64,000 nt of DNA, taken from contig NZ_CP023067.1 of the NCBI RefSeq assembly GCF_002288525.1, forward strand, positions 868,001 through 932,000, read 5' to 3'. The translations under genes were made by a program, and so were the position numbers. Positions 47,401 to 58,251 of this stretch are shown here, in pieces. This DNA is from Sinorhizobium sojae CCBAU 05684. GTDB taxonomy: Bacteria > Pseudomonadota > Alphaproteobacteria > Rhizobiales > Rhizobiaceae. The notes beneath the pieces were generated by a model. That model made no database searches. It saw only the letters and a list, made by a program, of their open reading frames with translations, and was not told the origin of the DNA. The first letter of the stretch is position 1; every line of letters begins with the position of its first letter.

Positions 47401-47766
47401 ATGACTGAACTTCTCGGTTCCTATGTTCCGATCGCGATTTTCATTGGAATCGCGCTTGTGATCGGCCTCGCTCTCCTGGTCGCTCCCTTTGCCGTCGCCT
47501 TCAAGGCGCCTGATTCGGAAAAGCTATCGGCCTATGAATGCGGCTTCAATGCGTTCGACGACGCCCGCATGAAGTTCGATATCCGCTTCTATCTCGTGTC
47601 GATCCTCTTCATCATCTTCGACCTTGAGGTCGCGTTCCTCTTCCCTTGGGCGGTCTCGTTCAAGGAGATTGGCTGGTTCGGCTTCTGGTCGATGATGGCC
47701 TTCCTGTTGGTCCTGACGGTCGGCTTTATCTATGAATGGAAGAAGGGAGCGCTGGAATGGAACTAG
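47401..47766 (+). CDS. nuoA: NADH-quinone oxidoreductase subunit A
   Basis: The 121-residue protein has three membrane helices and the NuoA signature [40 protein letters not shown]. It belongs to the membrane arm of complex I at the quinone-binding joint. The start at 47401 avoids an in-frame extension without similarity. It overlaps nuoB by 10 bases and begins the operon. Confidence 0.98.
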   Translation: MTELLGSYVPIAIFIGIALVIGLALLVAPFAVAFKAPDSEKLSAYECGFNAFDDARMKFDIRFYLVSILFIIFDLEVAFLFPWAVSFKEIGWFGFWSMMAFLLVLTVGFIYEWKKGALEWN

Positions 47767-48335
47767 CATCCGGCACCACGCTCGTTGCGCCGCAGCCGAA
47801 GGGGATCCTCGATCCCGCGACCGGCAAGCCGATCGGCAGCAATGACGCATTCTTCGGCGAGATCAACAACGAGCTGGCCGACAAGGGCTTCCTCGTCACC
47901 TCGACCGACGAACTGATCAACTGGGCGCGCACCGGCTCGCTGATGTGGATGACCTTCGGTCTCGCCTGTTGCGCCGTCGAGATGATGCAGATGTCGATGC
48001 CGCGCTACGACGCCGAGCGGTTCGGCTTTGCGCCGCGCGCGTCGCCGCGTCAATCGGACGTCATGATCGTCGCCGGCACGCTCACCAACAAGATGGCGCC
48101 GGCTCTGCGCAAGGTCTACGACCAGATGCCCGAGCCGCGTTACGTCATCTCCATGGGCTCCTGTGCCAATGGCGGCGGTTACTATCATTATTCCTACTCG
48201 GTCGTGCGCGGCTGCGATCGCATCGTGCCCGTCGACATCTATGTGCCAGGCTGTCCTCCCACGGCGGAAGCGTTGCTTTATGGCGTGCTTCTGCTGCAGA
48301 AGAAGATCCGCCGCACCGGCACGATCGAGCGCTAA
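47757..48335 (+). CDS. nuoB: NADH-quinone oxidoreductase subunit B
   Basis: The 192-residue protein holds the N2 iron-sulfur cluster ligands: the adjacent cysteines in [41 protein letters not shown] and [14 protein letters not shown]. It carries the terminal electron step to quinone. A short N-terminal extension (about 30 residues) precedes the core. It is translationally coupled to nuoA. Confidence 0.98.
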   Translation: MELASGTTLVAPQPKGILDPATGKPIGSNDAFFGEINNELADKGFLVTSTDELINWARTGSLMWMTFGLACCAVEMMQMSMPRYDAERFGFAPRASPRQSDVMIVAGTLTNKMAPALRKVYDQMPEPRYVISMGSCANGGGYYHYSYSVVRGCDRIVPVDIYVPGCPPTAEALLYGVLLLQKKIRRTGTIER

Positions 48336-48355
48336 GGGCAGGGGGTCTTGCAATC

Positions 48356-48961
48356 ATGAGTGAAGCCCTTAACGAGCTTTCGTCCTACCTTCGCGAGACA
48401 CGCGGCGCGCTAATCGCCGATTCGGTGATCGAATACGGCGAGCTGACGCTGACGGTCGAGGCCGAGAATCTGATCGCGCTCCTGACCTTCCTGCGCGACG
48501 ACGTGCAGTGCGGTTTCGTCAGCTTTATCGACATCTGCGGCGTCGACTATCCGCAGCGGCCGGAACGATTCGACGTCGTCTATCATCTCCTGTCGCCGCG
48601 TCAGAACCTTCGCGTCCGCGTGAAGGTGTCGACGGCCGAGGACGAGCCCGTGCCCTCCGCGACCGCCGTCTACCCGGGTGCCGACTGGTTCGAGCGCGAA
48701 GCCTACGACATGTACGGTATCCTCTTCACCGGCCATCCCGATCTCAGGCGCATCCTGACCGATTATGGTTTCGAGGGCTATCCGCTGCGCAAGGACTTCC
48801 CGCTGACGGGTTTCGTCCAGGTGCGCTATGACGACGAGGTCAAGCGGGTGGTCTACGAGCCCGTCGAACTGAGGCAGGAATTCCGCAACTTCGATTTTCT
48901 TTCGCCCTGGGAAGGCACGGATTATGTGCTGCCCGGCGACGAGAAGGCGAAGGCACGGTGA
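48356..48961 (+). CDS. nuoC: NADH-quinone oxidoreductase subunit C
   Basis: The 201-residue separate NuoC (not fused to NuoD as in enterobacteria) has [15 protein letters not shown]-like core sequence [28 protein letters not shown] and the signature [44 protein letters not shown]. It contributes to the peripheral arm. Confidence 0.98.
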   Translation: MSEALNELSSYLRETRGALIADSVIEYGELTLTVEAENLIALLTFLRDDVQCGFVSFIDICGVDYPQRPERFDVVYHLLSPRQNLRVRVKVSTAEDEPVPSATAVYPGADWFEREAYDMYGILFTGHPDLRRILTDYGFEGYPLRKDFPLTGFVQVRYDDEVKRVVYEPVELRQEFRNFDFLSPWEGTDYVLPGDEKAKAR

Positions 48962-49017
48962 CATAAGAGGGCCCGCGGCGATCCCGTTGGGGCGCCATCC
49001 GGCCTGGAGCAATCGGT

Positions 49018-50208
49018 ATGACCGAACATAACGTCCGCAACTTCAACATCAATTTCGGTCCGCAGCATCCGGCCGCCCACGGCGTTCTCCGTCTGGTGCT
49101 GGAGCTCGACGGCGAAATCGTCGAGCGCGTCGATCCGCATATCGGCCTCCTGCACCGCGGCACCGAAAAGCTGATCGAGGCCAAGACCTATCTGCAGGCC
49201 GTGCCCTATTTCGACCGGCTCGACTACGTCGCGCCGATGAACCAGGAACACGCCTTCGCGCTTGCCATCGAGCGGCTGACGGGCACGGAAGTGCCGATCC
49301 GCGGTCAGCTCATCCGCGTGCTCTATTCGGAAATCGGCCGCATCCTGTCGCATCTCCTCAACGTCACGACCCAGGCGATGGACGTCGGCGCGCTGACGCC
49401 GCCGCTCTGGGGCTTCGAGGAGCGCGAGAAGCTGATGGTCTTCTACGAGCGTGCGAGCGGCGCACGTATGCACTCGGCCTATTTCCGTCCCGGCGGCGTG
49501 CACCAGGACCTGCCGCACCAGCTGGTCGAGGATATCGGCAACTGGATCGATCCGTTCCTGAAGACGGTCGACGATATCGATGAGCTCCTGACCGGAAACC
49601 GCATCTTCAAGCAGCGCAACGTCGATATCGGCGTAGTGAATCTGGAAGATGCCTGGGCCTGGGGCTTCTCCGGCGTCATGGTACGCGGCTCGGGTGCCGC
49701 CTGGGATCTGCGGCGCGCACAGCCCTACGAATGCTACTCGGATCTCGAATTCGACATTCCGATCGGCAAGAACGGCGACTGCTTCGACCGTTATCTCATC
49801 CGCATGATCGAGATGCGCGAGTCGGCCCGCATCATGCGTCAGTGCGTGAACCGCCTGCTCGGCGACGCGAAAGTCGGCCCGGTCTCCTCGTTCGACGGCA
49901 AGATCGTGCCGCCGAAGCGCGGCGAGATGAAGCGTTCGATGGAAGCGCTGATCCATCACTTCAAGCTTTACACCGAGGGCTATCACGTCCCGGCCGGCGA
50001 TGTTTACGCTGCGGTCGAGGCGCCCAAGGGCGAATTCGGCGTCTATCTGGTCTCGGACGGCACCAACAAGCCGTATCGCTGCAAGATCCGCGCGCCGGGC
50101 TATGCCCATCTCCAGGCCATGGATTTCCTCTGTCGCGGACACCAGCTTGCCGACGTCTCGGCCGTGCTGGGCTCCCTCGATATCGTGTTCGGCGAGGTGG
50201 ATCGCTGA
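49018..50208 (+). CDS. nuoD: NADH-quinone oxidoreductase subunit D
   Basis: The 396-residue protein begins [46 protein letters not shown], the NuoD hallmark derived from the hydrogenase large subunit without its nickel cysteines. [24 protein letters not shown] and the end DIVFGEVDR are also present. It forms part of the quinone chamber. The stop overlaps the next start. Confidence 0.98.
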   Translation: MTEHNVRNFNINFGPQHPAAHGVLRLVLELDGEIVERVDPHIGLLHRGTEKLIEAKTYLQAVPYFDRLDYVAPMNQEHAFALAIERLTGTEVPIRGQLIRVLYSEIGRILSHLLNVTTQAMDVGALTPPLWGFEEREKLMVFYERASGARMHSAYFRPGGVHQDLPHQLVEDIGNWIDPFLKTVDDIDELLTGNRIFKQRNVDIGVVNLEDAWAWGFSGVMVRGSGAAWDLRRAQPYECYSDLEFDIPIGKNGDCFDRYLIRMIEMRESARIMRQCVNRLLGDAKVGPVSSFDGKIVPPKRGEMKRSMEALIHHFKLYTEGYHVPAGDVYAAVEAPKGEFGVYLVSDGTNKPYRCKIRAPGYAHLQAMDFLCRGHQLADVSAVLGSLDIVFGEVDR

Positions 50209-50462
50209 TGCGTCTGGCGCTCTTTGCCGCAGTCGGATGTCTCGCGCTCGCGACGACGGCTTTCGCCCAGGAGGAGGTCGGCAGCACGGGCGGCTCGGGA
50301 TTGCGCGGCGGCTCCATGGCAGCGCTTCTCGAGAAGGGTTACGAGATCAAGGCCGCCGTCGCCAACGGCACGCGCTATATCGTGTTTCTGCAGAAAGACC
50401 AGTCAGCCTATGCCTGCGAATTCGTCTCGCTGACGAGATCGCGGTGCGGTTCGATCAACTGA
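50208..50462 (+). CDS. small exported protein inside the nuo operon
   Basis: The start overlaps the nuoD stop (TGATG). The 84-residue product has a clear signal peptide, [20 protein letters not shown], before QEEVGSTGG. The mature part of about 64 residues has [39 protein letters not shown] and two cysteines (about C70 and C80) that could form a disulfide in the periplasm. It resembles no family I can name; uncharacterised genes at this place are seen in other rhizobia. Function in complex I assembly is possible but untested. Confidence 0.85.
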   Translation: MRLALFAAVGCLALATTAFAQEEVGSTGGSGLRGGSMAALLEKGYEIKAAVANGTRYIVFLQKDQSAYACEFVSLTRSRCGSIN

Positions 50463-50478
50463 TAAGGTGTCCACTAGA

Positions 50479-51303
50479 ATGTCCGTTCGTCGACTAGCCG
50501 AAGACACAGTCCAGCCAGCGACCTTTGCATTCAGCAGGGAAAACGCCGCCTGGGCCAAGGCAACGATCAAGAAATATCCGAAGGGCCGCGAGCAGTCGGC
50601 GGTCATCCCGCTGCTGATGCGCGCGCAGGAGCAGGACGGCTGGGTGACGAAGGCCGCCATCGAGTCGATCGCCGACATGCTCGGCATGGCCTATATCCGC
50701 GTGCTCGAAGTCGCGACCTTCTATACGCAATTCCAGTTGAAGCCGGTCGGATCGCGCGCGCATGTGCAGGTCTGCGGCACGACGCCCTGCATGCTGCGCG
50801 GCGCGGAAGATCTAATCAGGATTTGCAAGAAGAAGATTGCTTCCGAGCCGTTCACCCTCAACGAGGGCGGCACGCTCTCCTGGGAAGAAGTCGAATGTCA
50901 GGGCGCATGCGTAAACGCGCCGATGGTGATGATCTTCAAAGATAGCTATGAAGACCTGACGCCCGAGCGGCTCGAGGAGATCATCGATTCCTTCGAGGCG
51001 GGCAAGGGCGCTGAAGTCCAGCCCGGCCCGCAGATCGACCGAATCTATTCGGCACCGATCGGCGGTCCGACGACCTTGCAGGCTCTTCCGGCAGAGAAGA
51101 AGACGGCCGGCCGTGCACGGAAAGCCCCGGACGAAGAGGCGATCAGCGTGCCGCCGGCGAATGCAGCCAAGCCGAAGACGACCTCCCAGGTCACCAATCC
51201 GGCGCTGAAGACCCCGGCGACCGCGAAGAAGGCGGCGGCGAAGATCGCGAAAACCGAGGGCGAGACCACGGTGGACAAGTCCAAGCCTCAGAAGAAGCGG
51301 TAA
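50479..51303 (+). CDS. nuoE: NADH-quinone oxidoreductase subunit E with Ala/Lys/Pro-rich tail
   Basis: The start ATG 50479 gives 274 residues. The thioredoxin-like core (about 1-180) binds the N1a [2Fe-2S] cluster through CGTTPC and CQGAC, and contains [15 protein letters not shown]. The last 90-100 residues form a low-complexity tail with [13 protein letters not shown] and [15 protein letters not shown], absent from E. coli NuoE. In related alphaproteobacteria this tail can continue into a helix-hairpin-helix domain; here that domain is in a separate gene after nuoF. Confidence 0.96.
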   Translation: MSVRRLAEDTVQPATFAFSRENAAWAKATIKKYPKGREQSAVIPLLMRAQEQDGWVTKAAIESIADMLGMAYIRVLEVATFYTQFQLKPVGSRAHVQVCGTTPCMLRGAEDLIRICKKKIASEPFTLNEGGTLSWEEVECQGACVNAPMVMIFKDSYEDLTPERLEEIIDSFEAGKGAEVQPGPQIDRIYSAPIGGPTTLQALPAEKKTAGRARKAPDEEAISVPPANAAKPKTTSQVTNPALKTPATAKKAAAKIAKTEGETTVDKSKPQKKR

Positions 51304-51314
51304 AGAGGTGTACC

Positions 51315-52619
51315 ATGCTCAGAGATGAAGATCGCATCTTTACCAATATCTACGGCCTCAAGGACAAGTCGCTGAAGGGCGCGATGGCCCGTGGTCACTG
51401 GGACGGGACCAGGGAGCTCCTGGAAAAAGGCCGTGACTGGATCATCAACGAGGTGAAGGCCTCCGGTCTGCGCGGCCGCGGCGGCGCCGGCTTCCCGACG
51501 GGCCTCAAGTGGTCCTTCATGCCGAAGGAAAGCGATGGTCGCCCGCATTATCTCGTCGTCAATGCCGACGAGTCCGAGCCCGGGACCTGCAAGGACCGCG
51601 ACATCATGCGCCACGATCCGCATACGCTGATCGAGGGTTGCGTGATCGCGAGCTTCGCCATGGGTGCGAATGCCGCCTATATCTATGTGCGCGGCGAGTT
51701 CATCCGCGAACGCGAGGCGCTGCAGGCGGCAATCGACGAGTGCTACGAGTACGGCCTGCTCGGCAAGAACAACAAGCTCGGCTACGACATCGACATCTTC
51801 GTCCATCACGGCGCCGGCGCCTATATCTGCGGCGAGGAAACGGCACTGCTCGAAAGCCTCGAAGGCAAGAAGGGCCAGCCGCGCCTGAAGCCGCCGTTCC
51901 CGGCGAATATGGGCCTGTATGGCTGCCCGACGACGGTCAACAACGTCGAGTCGATCGCCGTGACGCCCGCCATCCTGCGCCGGGGCGCGGGCTGGTATAC
52001 GAGCTTCGGCCGTCCGAACAACCACGGCACCAAGCTCTACTCGGTTTCGGGCCACGTGAACCGCCCCTGCACCGTCGAGGACGCGATGTCGATCCCGTTC
52101 CACGAACTGATCGAAAAGCATTGCGGCGGCATCCGCGGCGGCTGGGACAACCTGCTGGCCGTCATTCCCGGCGGTTCGTCCGTCCCCTGCGTGCCCGGCG
52201 CGCAGATGAAGGACGCGATCATGGACTATGACGGCCTGCGCGAGCTCGGCTCCGGTCTCGGAACCGCCGCCGTCATCGTCATGGACAAGTCGACCGACAT
52301 CATCAAGGCGATCTGGCGGCTCTCCGCCTTCTACAAGCATGAGAGCTGCGGCCAGTGCACGCCATGCCGCGAGGGCACGGGCTGGATGATGCGGGTCATG
52401 GAACGCATGGTACAGGGCCGCGCGCAGAAGCGTGAAATCGACATGCTCTTCGACGTCACGAAGCAGGTCGAGGGTCACACGATCTGTGCGCTTGGCGATG
52501 CGGCCGCCTGGCCGATCCAGGGCCTGATCAAGCATTTCCGTCCGGAAATGGAAAAGCGGATCGACGAATACACGCGCAATGCGACGTCCCACGGCGCGGT
52601 GTTGGAAGCGGCGGAGTAG
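51315..52619 (+). CDS. nuoF: NADH-quinone oxidoreductase subunit F
   Basis: The 434-residue protein has the NADH and FMN site ([51 protein letters not shown]) and the [4Fe-4S] N3 ligands in [16 protein letters not shown] plus a later [11 protein letters not shown] cysteine. It takes hydride from NADH at the tip of the peripheral arm. Confidence 0.98.
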   Translation: MLRDEDRIFTNIYGLKDKSLKGAMARGHWDGTRELLEKGRDWIINEVKASGLRGRGGAGFPTGLKWSFMPKESDGRPHYLVVNADESEPGTCKDRDIMRHDPHTLIEGCVIASFAMGANAAYIYVRGEFIREREALQAAIDECYEYGLLGKNNKLGYDIDIFVHHGAGAYICGEETALLESLEGKKGQPRLKPPFPANMGLYGCPTTVNNVESIAVTPAILRRGAGWYTSFGRPNNHGTKLYSVSGHVNRPCTVEDAMSIPFHELIEKHCGGIRGGWDNLLAVIPGGSSVPCVPGAQMKDAIMDYDGLRELGSGLGTAAVIVMDKSTDIIKAIWRLSAFYKHESCGQCTPCREGTGWMMRVMERMVQGRAQKREIDMLFDVTKQVEGHTICALGDAAAWPIQGLIKHFRPEMEKRIDEYTRNATSHGAVLEAAE

Positions 52620-52624
52620 GAGCG

Positions 52625-53332
52625 ATGGCCAGGGAAAGCAAGGAAGCACAGGGCAGGGAAACGGCAACAGTCATTCCGTTCGTGCGGTCCGTCGGTGTCG
52701 ACCTGGCCGACCCGTTCGGCATGTCCGAATGGATGAAGAGCATGCCGCAAATGCCGCTGCATCCGCTGATGACGCATCCGGCGGCAGCGGTTGCCGCCGC
52801 CACGGCTCTGGGCTTCGGGCTTTCCAGCCATTTCGCCGGCATGATGTTCGGCGCGATGCAGGGCGCAGCGAGCGTGCTTCAAGGCGGTGTCAGCAGGCCT
52901 GAGTCCAGGCGCGCCGCAGAGCCGAGTGCCTCGGCGCCGGCTAGGCCCGCAAAAGAGCCACCGGCAACCTCCGTAAAGGCCTTGCCAGAGCCCGCCAAGG
53001 CGTCGCCAGTGTCCGCAAAGGCGCCGACATTGCCCAAAGCAGAAGCATCGCCAACCGCGGCGGCTCCCGCTGCCGCGCGAAAGCCGAAAGCGCCCGGGAA
53101 GCAGGCCACGTCGGCGCCGAGGAGCAGGGCCGTCGACGATCTCAAGCGCATTTCCGGGGTTGGCCCGAAACTGGAGCAGGTGCTGAACGGCAAGGGCATT
53201 CGCCAGCTCGCCGACATCGCGGCCCTGAGCGCGGAAGACGTGGCGCGGCTCGATGCCGAGTTCGGCCTGGACGGCCGCATTGCGCGCGACGACTGGGTCG
53301 GCCAGGCAAAGGCGCTGATGAAGAAAAAATAA
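52625..53332 (+). CDS. helix-hairpin-helix protein inside the nuo operon
   Basis: The 235-residue protein starts 5 bases after nuoF. Residues 1-90 include a hydrophobic Ala/Met-rich segment (HPAAAVAAATALGFGLSSHF). About 95-165 is a low-complexity Ala/Pro/Lys linker. The C-terminal 65 residues have DLKRISGVGPKLEQVLNGKGIRQLADIAALSAEDVARLD and GRIARDDWVGQAKAL, a helix-hairpin-helix-like domain of the kind found fused to NuoE in other alphaproteobacteria. The role is unknown; a structural contribution to complex I is inferred. Confidence 0.8.
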   Translation: MARESKEAQGRETATVIPFVRSVGVDLADPFGMSEWMKSMPQMPLHPLMTHPAAAVAAATALGFGLSSHFAGMMFGAMQGAASVLQGGVSRPESRRAAEPSASAPARPAKEPPATSVKALPEPAKASPVSAKAPTLPKAEASPTAAAPAAARKPKAPGKQATSAPRSRAVDDLKRISGVGPKLEQVLNGKGIRQLADIAALSAEDVARLDAEFGLDGRIARDDWVGQAKALMKKK

Positions 53333-53447
53333 GGTGATGGCCGCTCGGTTTTAACCGCAAGCGGCAAGGTCGTGACGGACAGGCCGTGAAGAGATAGTCC
53401 GCCGCCAAGGAAGGGCAGGCGGACGGAAGACAGGATTGAGTACGAAG

Positions 53448-55529
53448 ATGGCAAAGCTGAAAGTCGACGGAAAAGAGATCGAGGTTCCGGATCATTTCAC
53501 GCTGCTTCAGGCGTGTGAAGAGGCGGGCGCCGAGGTTCCGCGCTTCTGTTTCCATGAGCGGCTTTCGGTTGCCGGCAACTGCCGCATGTGTCTCATAGAG
53601 GTGAAGGGCGGGCCGCCGAAGCCGGCGGCGTCCTGCGCCATGGGTGTTCGCGACCTGCGCCCCGGCCCGAACGGCGAGGTGCCGGAAGTCTTCACGACGA
53701 CGCCGATGGTCAAGAAGGCGCGCGAAGGCGTGATGGAGTTCCTGCTGATCAACCATCCGCTGGATTGTCCGATCTGCGATCAGGGCGGCGAGTGCGACCT
53801 GCAGGACCAGGCGATGGCATTCGGTATCGACAATTCGCGCTACCACGAGAACAAGCGCGCCGTTGAGGACAAATATATCGGCCCGCTCGTCAAGACGGTG
53901 ATGAACCGCTGCATTCACTGCACCCGTTGCGTCCGCTTCACGACGGAAGTCGCGGGGATCGCGGAACTCGGCCTCATCGGCCGCGGCGAGGATGCGGAAA
54001 TCACCACCTATCTCGAGCAGGCGATGACCTCGGAACTCCAGGGCAACGTCGTCGACCTCTGCCCGGTCGGCGCCTTGACCTCGAGGCCCTTCGCCTTCAC
54101 CGCCCGTCCGTGGGAACTCAACAAGACCGAATCGATCGACGTCATGGACGCACTCGGCTCGGCAATCCGCGTGGATACGCGCGGCCGCGAGGTCATGCGC
54201 ATCATGCCGCGCGTCAACGAGGACATCAACGAGGAGTGGATCTCTGACAAGACCCGCTTCATCTGGGACGGCTTGAGGACGCAGCGCCTCGACCGGCCCT
54301 ATGTCAAGAGGGACGGTCGACTGCAGCCGGCAAGCTGGGGCGAGGCCTTCGCGGCCATCAAGGCCGCGGTCGACAGGACATCGGGCGAGAAGATCGGTGC
54401 GATTGCCGGCGACCTCGCCGCCGTCGAGGAAATGTACGCGCTGAAGGAGCTCATCGCCGCGCTCGGCTCTGAGAACCTTGACTGCCGTCAGGACGGCGCC
54501 GCGCTCGACCCGTCGCTCGGCCGTGCAAGCTACCTCTTCAATCCGACGATCCAGGGCATCGAAAGCGCCGACGCGCTTCTCATTATCGGCTCGAACCCGC
54601 GTTTTGAAGCTTCAGTTCTCAATGCCCGCATTCGCAAGCGCTATCGCATGGGCAATTTCCCAATCGCCGTCATCGGCGAACCGGGTGAATTGCGCTACGA
54701 ATATGACTATCTCGGCGCCGGCACCGACACGCTTGCCGATCTCCTCGGGGGCAAGGCGAAGTTCTTCACGGCGCTGAAGAAGGCCGAGCGGCCGCTGATC
54801 ATCGTGGGCCAGGGGGCCCTCGCAGGGGAGGGCGGGGCAGCCGTTCTCGCCAATGCCGCCAAGCTTGCCGTCGCAGTCGGCGCCGTCGGCGAGGCGTGGA
54901 ACGGTTTCGCGGTCCTCCATACGGCAGCCTCGCGCGTCGGCGGCCTGGATCTCGGCTTCGTGCCCGGCCAGGGCGGCATGTCGGCAGCCGAGATGGTTAC
55001 AGGTGCCGAAGTCTTGTTCCTGCTCGGTGCGGACGAGATCGATCTCTCAGCACGCAAGGGCGGTTTCACCGTCTATATCGGTTCGCATGGCGACAATGGC
55101 GCGCACGCCGCCGACGTTATCCTTCCGGGTGCCGCCTATACGGAAAAATCCGGCATCTGGGTCAATACCGAGGGCCGGGTTCAGATGGGCAATCGCGCCG
55201 GTTTCGCGCCTGGCGACGCCCGCGAGGACTGGGCGATCATCCGCGCGCTCTCGGATGTGCTCGGCCGCAAGCTGCCCTTCGATTCGCTTGGCGGGCTTCG
55301 CGCAAGGCTTTGCGCGGCTCATCCGCACTTCGCGGAGACCGACGGCATTGCCGTCGCCAGCAGCGACGAAATTGCCGCACTCGCACAAAAAGCCGGTGAG
55401 ATGGCGAAATCCGCGTTTGCGTCTCCCGTCAAAGACTTCTATTTGACGAACCCGATAGCGCGCGCATCCGCCGTCATGGCCGAATGCTCGGCCTTGGCGC
55501 GCAACAATTTCAAAGCTGCCGCGGAATGA
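53448..55529 (+). CDS. nuoG: NADH-quinone oxidoreductase subunit G
   Basis: ATG 53448 gives 693 residues. The N-terminal ferredoxin domain has [26 protein letters not shown] (2Fe-2S). [18 protein letters not shown] gives the His-Cys3 [4Fe-4S] cluster and [10 protein letters not shown] a further one. The rest is a molybdopterin-oxidoreductase-like domain without cofactor. The 115-bp gap before it is the largest in the operon's first half. A leucine start at 53436 is less likely. Confidence 0.98.
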   Translation: MAKLKVDGKEIEVPDHFTLLQACEEAGAEVPRFCFHERLSVAGNCRMCLIEVKGGPPKPAASCAMGVRDLRPGPNGEVPEVFTTTPMVKKAREGVMEFLLINHPLDCPICDQGGECDLQDQAMAFGIDNSRYHENKRAVEDKYIGPLVKTVMNRCIHCTRCVRFTTEVAGIAELGLIGRGEDAEITTYLEQAMTSELQGNVVDLCPVGALTSRPFAFTARPWELNKTESIDVMDALGSAIRVDTRGREVMRIMPRVNEDINEEWISDKTRFIWDGLRTQRLDRPYVKRDGRLQPASWGEAFAAIKAAVDRTSGEKIGAIAGDLAAVEEMYALKELIAALGSENLDCRQDGAALDPSLGRASYLFNPTIQGIESADALLIIGSNPRFEASVLNARIRKRYRMGNFPIAVIGEPGELRYEYDYLGAGTDTLADLLGGKAKFFTALKKAERPLIIVGQGALAGEGGAAVLANAAKLAVAVGAVGEAWNGFAVLHTAASRVGGLDLGFVPGQGGMSAAEMVTGAEVLFLLGADEIDLSARKGGFTVYIGSHGDNGAHAADVILPGAAYTEKSGIWVNTEGRVQMGNRAGFAPGDAREDWAIIRALSDVLGRKLPFDSLGGLRARLCAAHPHFAETDGIAVASSDEIAALAQKAGEMAKSAFASPVKDFYLTNPIARASAVMAECSALARNNFKAAAE

Positions 55530-55549
55530 GCGCGAGGGAATAGAGCATC

Positions 55550-56593
55550 ATGGACGCTTTCATTTCGACCTATGTCTGGCCCGCGGCCATCATCATCGGC
55601 CAGTCGCTCCTGCTCCTGGTCGCGCTCCTGGTCTTCATCGCCTATATCCTGCTCGCTGACCGCAAGATCTGGGCCGCCGTGCAGCTTCGCCGCGGACCGA
55701 ACGTCGTCGGTCCCTGGGGACTGTTCCAGTCTTTCGCCGACCTTTTGAAGTTCGTCTTCAAGGAGCCGGTCATTCCGGCCGGCGCCAACAAGACGATCTT
55801 CCTGCTGGCGCCGCTCGTATCGGTGACGCTGGCGCTTGCTGCATGGGCCGTCATTCCGCTCAATGCGGGCTGGGTGATCGCGGACATCAATGTCGGCATC
55901 CTCTTCGTCTTCGCCATATCTTCTCTCGAGGTTTATGGCATCATCATGGGCGGCTGGGCCTCGAACTCGAAATATCCCTTTCTGGGTGCGCTGCGCTCCG
56001 CCGCGCAGATGGTGTCCTATGAAGTCTCGATCGGCTTCGTCATCATCACCGTCCTGCTCTGCGTCGGTTCGCTCAACCTGACGGACATCGTCGTCGCCCA
56101 GAACGACGGCCTCGGAACGATGCTCGGCCTGCCGGCCTCCTTCCTGGACTGGCACTGGCTGTCGTTGTTCCCGATGTTCATCGTGTTCTTCATTTCGGCG
56201 CTCGCCGAAACGAACCGGCCGCCCTTCGACCTGCCCGAAGCCGAGTCCGAGCTCGTCGCCGGCTTCATGGTCGAATACGGCTCGACCCCGTACATGATGT
56301 TCATGCTCGGGGAATATGCGGCCATCTGCCTGATGTGCGCGCTGACGACGATCCTGTTCCTCGGCGGCTGGCTGCCTCCGGTCGACATCTGGCTCCTGAA
56401 CTGGGTACCGGGTATCGTCTGGTTCGTGCTGAAGGCCTCGTTCGTCTTCTTCATGTTTGCGATGGTGAAGGCCTTTGTCCCCCGCTACCGCTACGACCAG
56501 CTGATGCGTCTCGGCTGGAAGGTTTTCCTGCCGCTGTCGCTCGCCATGGTGGTCATCGTCGCATTCGTTCTGAAGCTGATGGGGTGGGCGTAA
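55550..56593 (+). CDS. nuoH: NADH-quinone oxidoreductase subunit H
   Basis: The 347-residue membrane protein has eight helices and the conserved [10 protein letters not shown]-like [53 protein letters not shown] and [28 protein letters not shown] loops that line the quinone channel. Confidence 0.98.
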   Translation: MDAFISTYVWPAAIIIGQSLLLLVALLVFIAYILLADRKIWAAVQLRRGPNVVGPWGLFQSFADLLKFVFKEPVIPAGANKTIFLLAPLVSVTLALAAWAVIPLNAGWVIADINVGILFVFAISSLEVYGIIMGGWASNSKYPFLGALRSAAQMVSYEVSIGFVIITVLLCVGSLNLTDIVVAQNDGLGTMLGLPASFLDWHWLSLFPMFIVFFISALAETNRPPFDLPEAESELVAGFMVEYGSTPYMMFMLGEYAAICLMCALTTILFLGGWLPPVDIWLLNWVPGIVWFVLKASFVFFMFAMVKAFVPRYRYDQLMRLGWKVFLPLSLAMVVIVAFVLKLMGWA

Positions 56594-56656
56594 TGGCCGC
56601 TCGAGCTTCGCTGCATACCGCCGGCCCCATCCGCGCCGGCAAGTTTGGAGGTTAAG

Positions 56657-57148
56657 ATGGCCGGTCTCTCCCAAGCGGTCAACTCGCTGTTCCTCAAGGA
56701 ATTCGTCGCCGCGTTCATGCTGTCGATGCGCTATTTCTTCCGGCCGAAGGCGACGGTGAACTATCCTTTCGAGAAGGGCCCGATCAGCCCGCGCTTCCGT
56801 GGCGAGCATGCCTTGCGCCGCTATCCGAACGGAGAGGAGCGCTGCATTGCCTGCAAGCTGTGCGAGGCGATCTGTCCCGCCCAGGCCATCACCATCGAGG
56901 CCGGTCCACGTCGCAATGACGGGACGCGCCGCACGGTGCGCTATGACATCGACATGGTGAAGTGCATCTATTGCGGTTTCTGCCAGGAGGCCTGTCCGGT
57001 CGATGCGATCGTCGAAGGGCCGAATTTCGAATTCGCCACCGAGACGCGCGAAGAGCTCTACTACGACAAGGAAAAGCTTCTCGCCAATGGCGACCGATGG
57101 GAGCGGGAAATCGCGCGCAACATCGCAATGGACTCGCCCTATCGCTGA
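56657..57148 (+). CDS. nuoI: NADH-quinone oxidoreductase subunit I
   Basis: ATG 56657 with GGAGGT 4-5 bases upstream gives 163 residues. Two [4Fe-4S] motifs are present: [16 protein letters not shown] and [20 protein letters not shown] (N6a and N6b). It wires electrons toward NuoB. Confidence 0.98.
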   Translation: MAGLSQAVNSLFLKEFVAAFMLSMRYFFRPKATVNYPFEKGPISPRFRGEHALRRYPNGEERCIACKLCEAICPAQAITIEAGPRRNDGTRRTVRYDIDMVKCIYCGFCQEACPVDAIVEGPNFEFATETREELYYDKEKLLANGDRWEREIARNIAMDSPYR

Positions 57149-57293
57149 GGCCGTCCGCGTAACGGAGTATCGCGTCGCTCCTTAAGCGATGCGTGCAAAA
57201 CGGGTTTGGGCATCGGCCGGGCGCAGGTCCGGCTTTGCCTCATGGAGTGCGGGCGAAGCCTTCACCCCAAGCAAGACGAAAAAGGCACCGATC

Positions 57294-57908
57294 ATGGGTC
57301 TGCAGGTTCTTTTTTTCTATCTCTTCGCCTTCATCGCCGTGGCGTCGGCATTCATGGTCATTGCGGCGAAGAATCCGGTCTATTCGGTTCTGTTCCTGAT
57401 CTTGACCTTCTTCAACGCGGCAGGCCTCTTCCTGCTGACCGGTGCCGAGTTCCTGGCGATGATCCTGCTGGTGGTCTATGTCGGTGCGGTCGCGGTGCTC
57501 TTCCTTTTCGTGGTGATGATGCTCGACATCGACTTCGCCGAATTGCGTGCCGGCGTGCTCGAATACGCGCCGATCGGCGCGCTGATCGGGCTGATCCTTG
57601 CGGCGGAACTGATCATCGTCGTCGGCGGATCGACCTTCTCGCCGGAGATCGCTCAGGCGGTCGCCATGCCGATCCCGGCGCTCGCCGAGCGTAGCAACAC
57701 GGCGGCGCTCGGCGACGTTCTCTACACCCACTACGTCTATTTCTTCCAGATCGCGGGGCTCGTGCTGCTCGTCGCCATGATCGGCGCCATCGTGCTGACC
57801 CTGCGTCATCGTCAGAACATCAAGCGCCAAAGCATTCCGCACCAGGTTGCCCGCACGCCCGAGACCGCCGTCGAGGTGGTCACGGTCAAGCCGGGGCAGG
57901 GCATCTAA
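57294..57908 (+). CDS. nuoJ: NADH-quinone oxidoreductase subunit J
   Basis: The start at 57294 (MGLQVLFFYLFAFIAV) gives 204 residues with five membrane helices, including FLAMILLVVYVGAVAVLFLFVVMMLDID with the pi-bulge helix. It belongs to the membrane arm near the quinone site. The 145-bp gap after nuoI contains no gene. Confidence 0.97.
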   Translation: MGLQVLFFYLFAFIAVASAFMVIAAKNPVYSVLFLILTFFNAAGLFLLTGAEFLAMILLVVYVGAVAVLFLFVVMMLDIDFAELRAGVLEYAPIGALIGLILAAELIIVVGGSTFSPEIAQAVAMPIPALAERSNTAALGDVLYTHYVYFFQIAGLVLLVAMIGAIVLTLRHRQNIKRQSIPHQVARTPETAVEVVTVKPGQGI

Positions 57909-57935
57909 TTCGGACGCGAGGTCGAGGACTACATC

Positions 57936-58244
57936 ATGGAAATCGGAATTTCCCACTATCTGACCGTTAGCGCCATTCTGTTCACGCTGGGCGTATTCGG
58001 CATTTTCCTCAACCGGAAGAACGTCATCGTCATCCTGATGTCGGTGGAGCTTATTCTGCTCGCGGTCAATCTCAACATGGTGGCCTTCTCGTCGTTCCTG
58101 AACGACATCACCGGCCAGGTCTTCGCGCTGTTCATTCTGACCGTCGCGGCCGCGGAAGCCGCCATCGGACTTGCAATTCTCGTCGTCTTCTATCGCAACC
58201 GCGGCTCTATCGCGGTCGAAGACGTCAACATGATGAAGGGCTGA
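57936..58244 (+). CDS. nuoK: NADH-quinone oxidoreductase subunit K
   Basis: The 102-residue protein has three membrane helices with the proton-path glutamates in [18 protein letters not shown] and [29 protein letters not shown]. Confidence 0.98.
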   Translation: MEIGISHYLTVSAILFTLGVFGIFLNRKNVIVILMSVELILLAVNLNMVAFSSFLNDITGQVFALFILTVAAAEAAIGLAILVVFYRNRGSIAVEDVNMMKG

Positions 58245-58251
58245 CAGGGCC

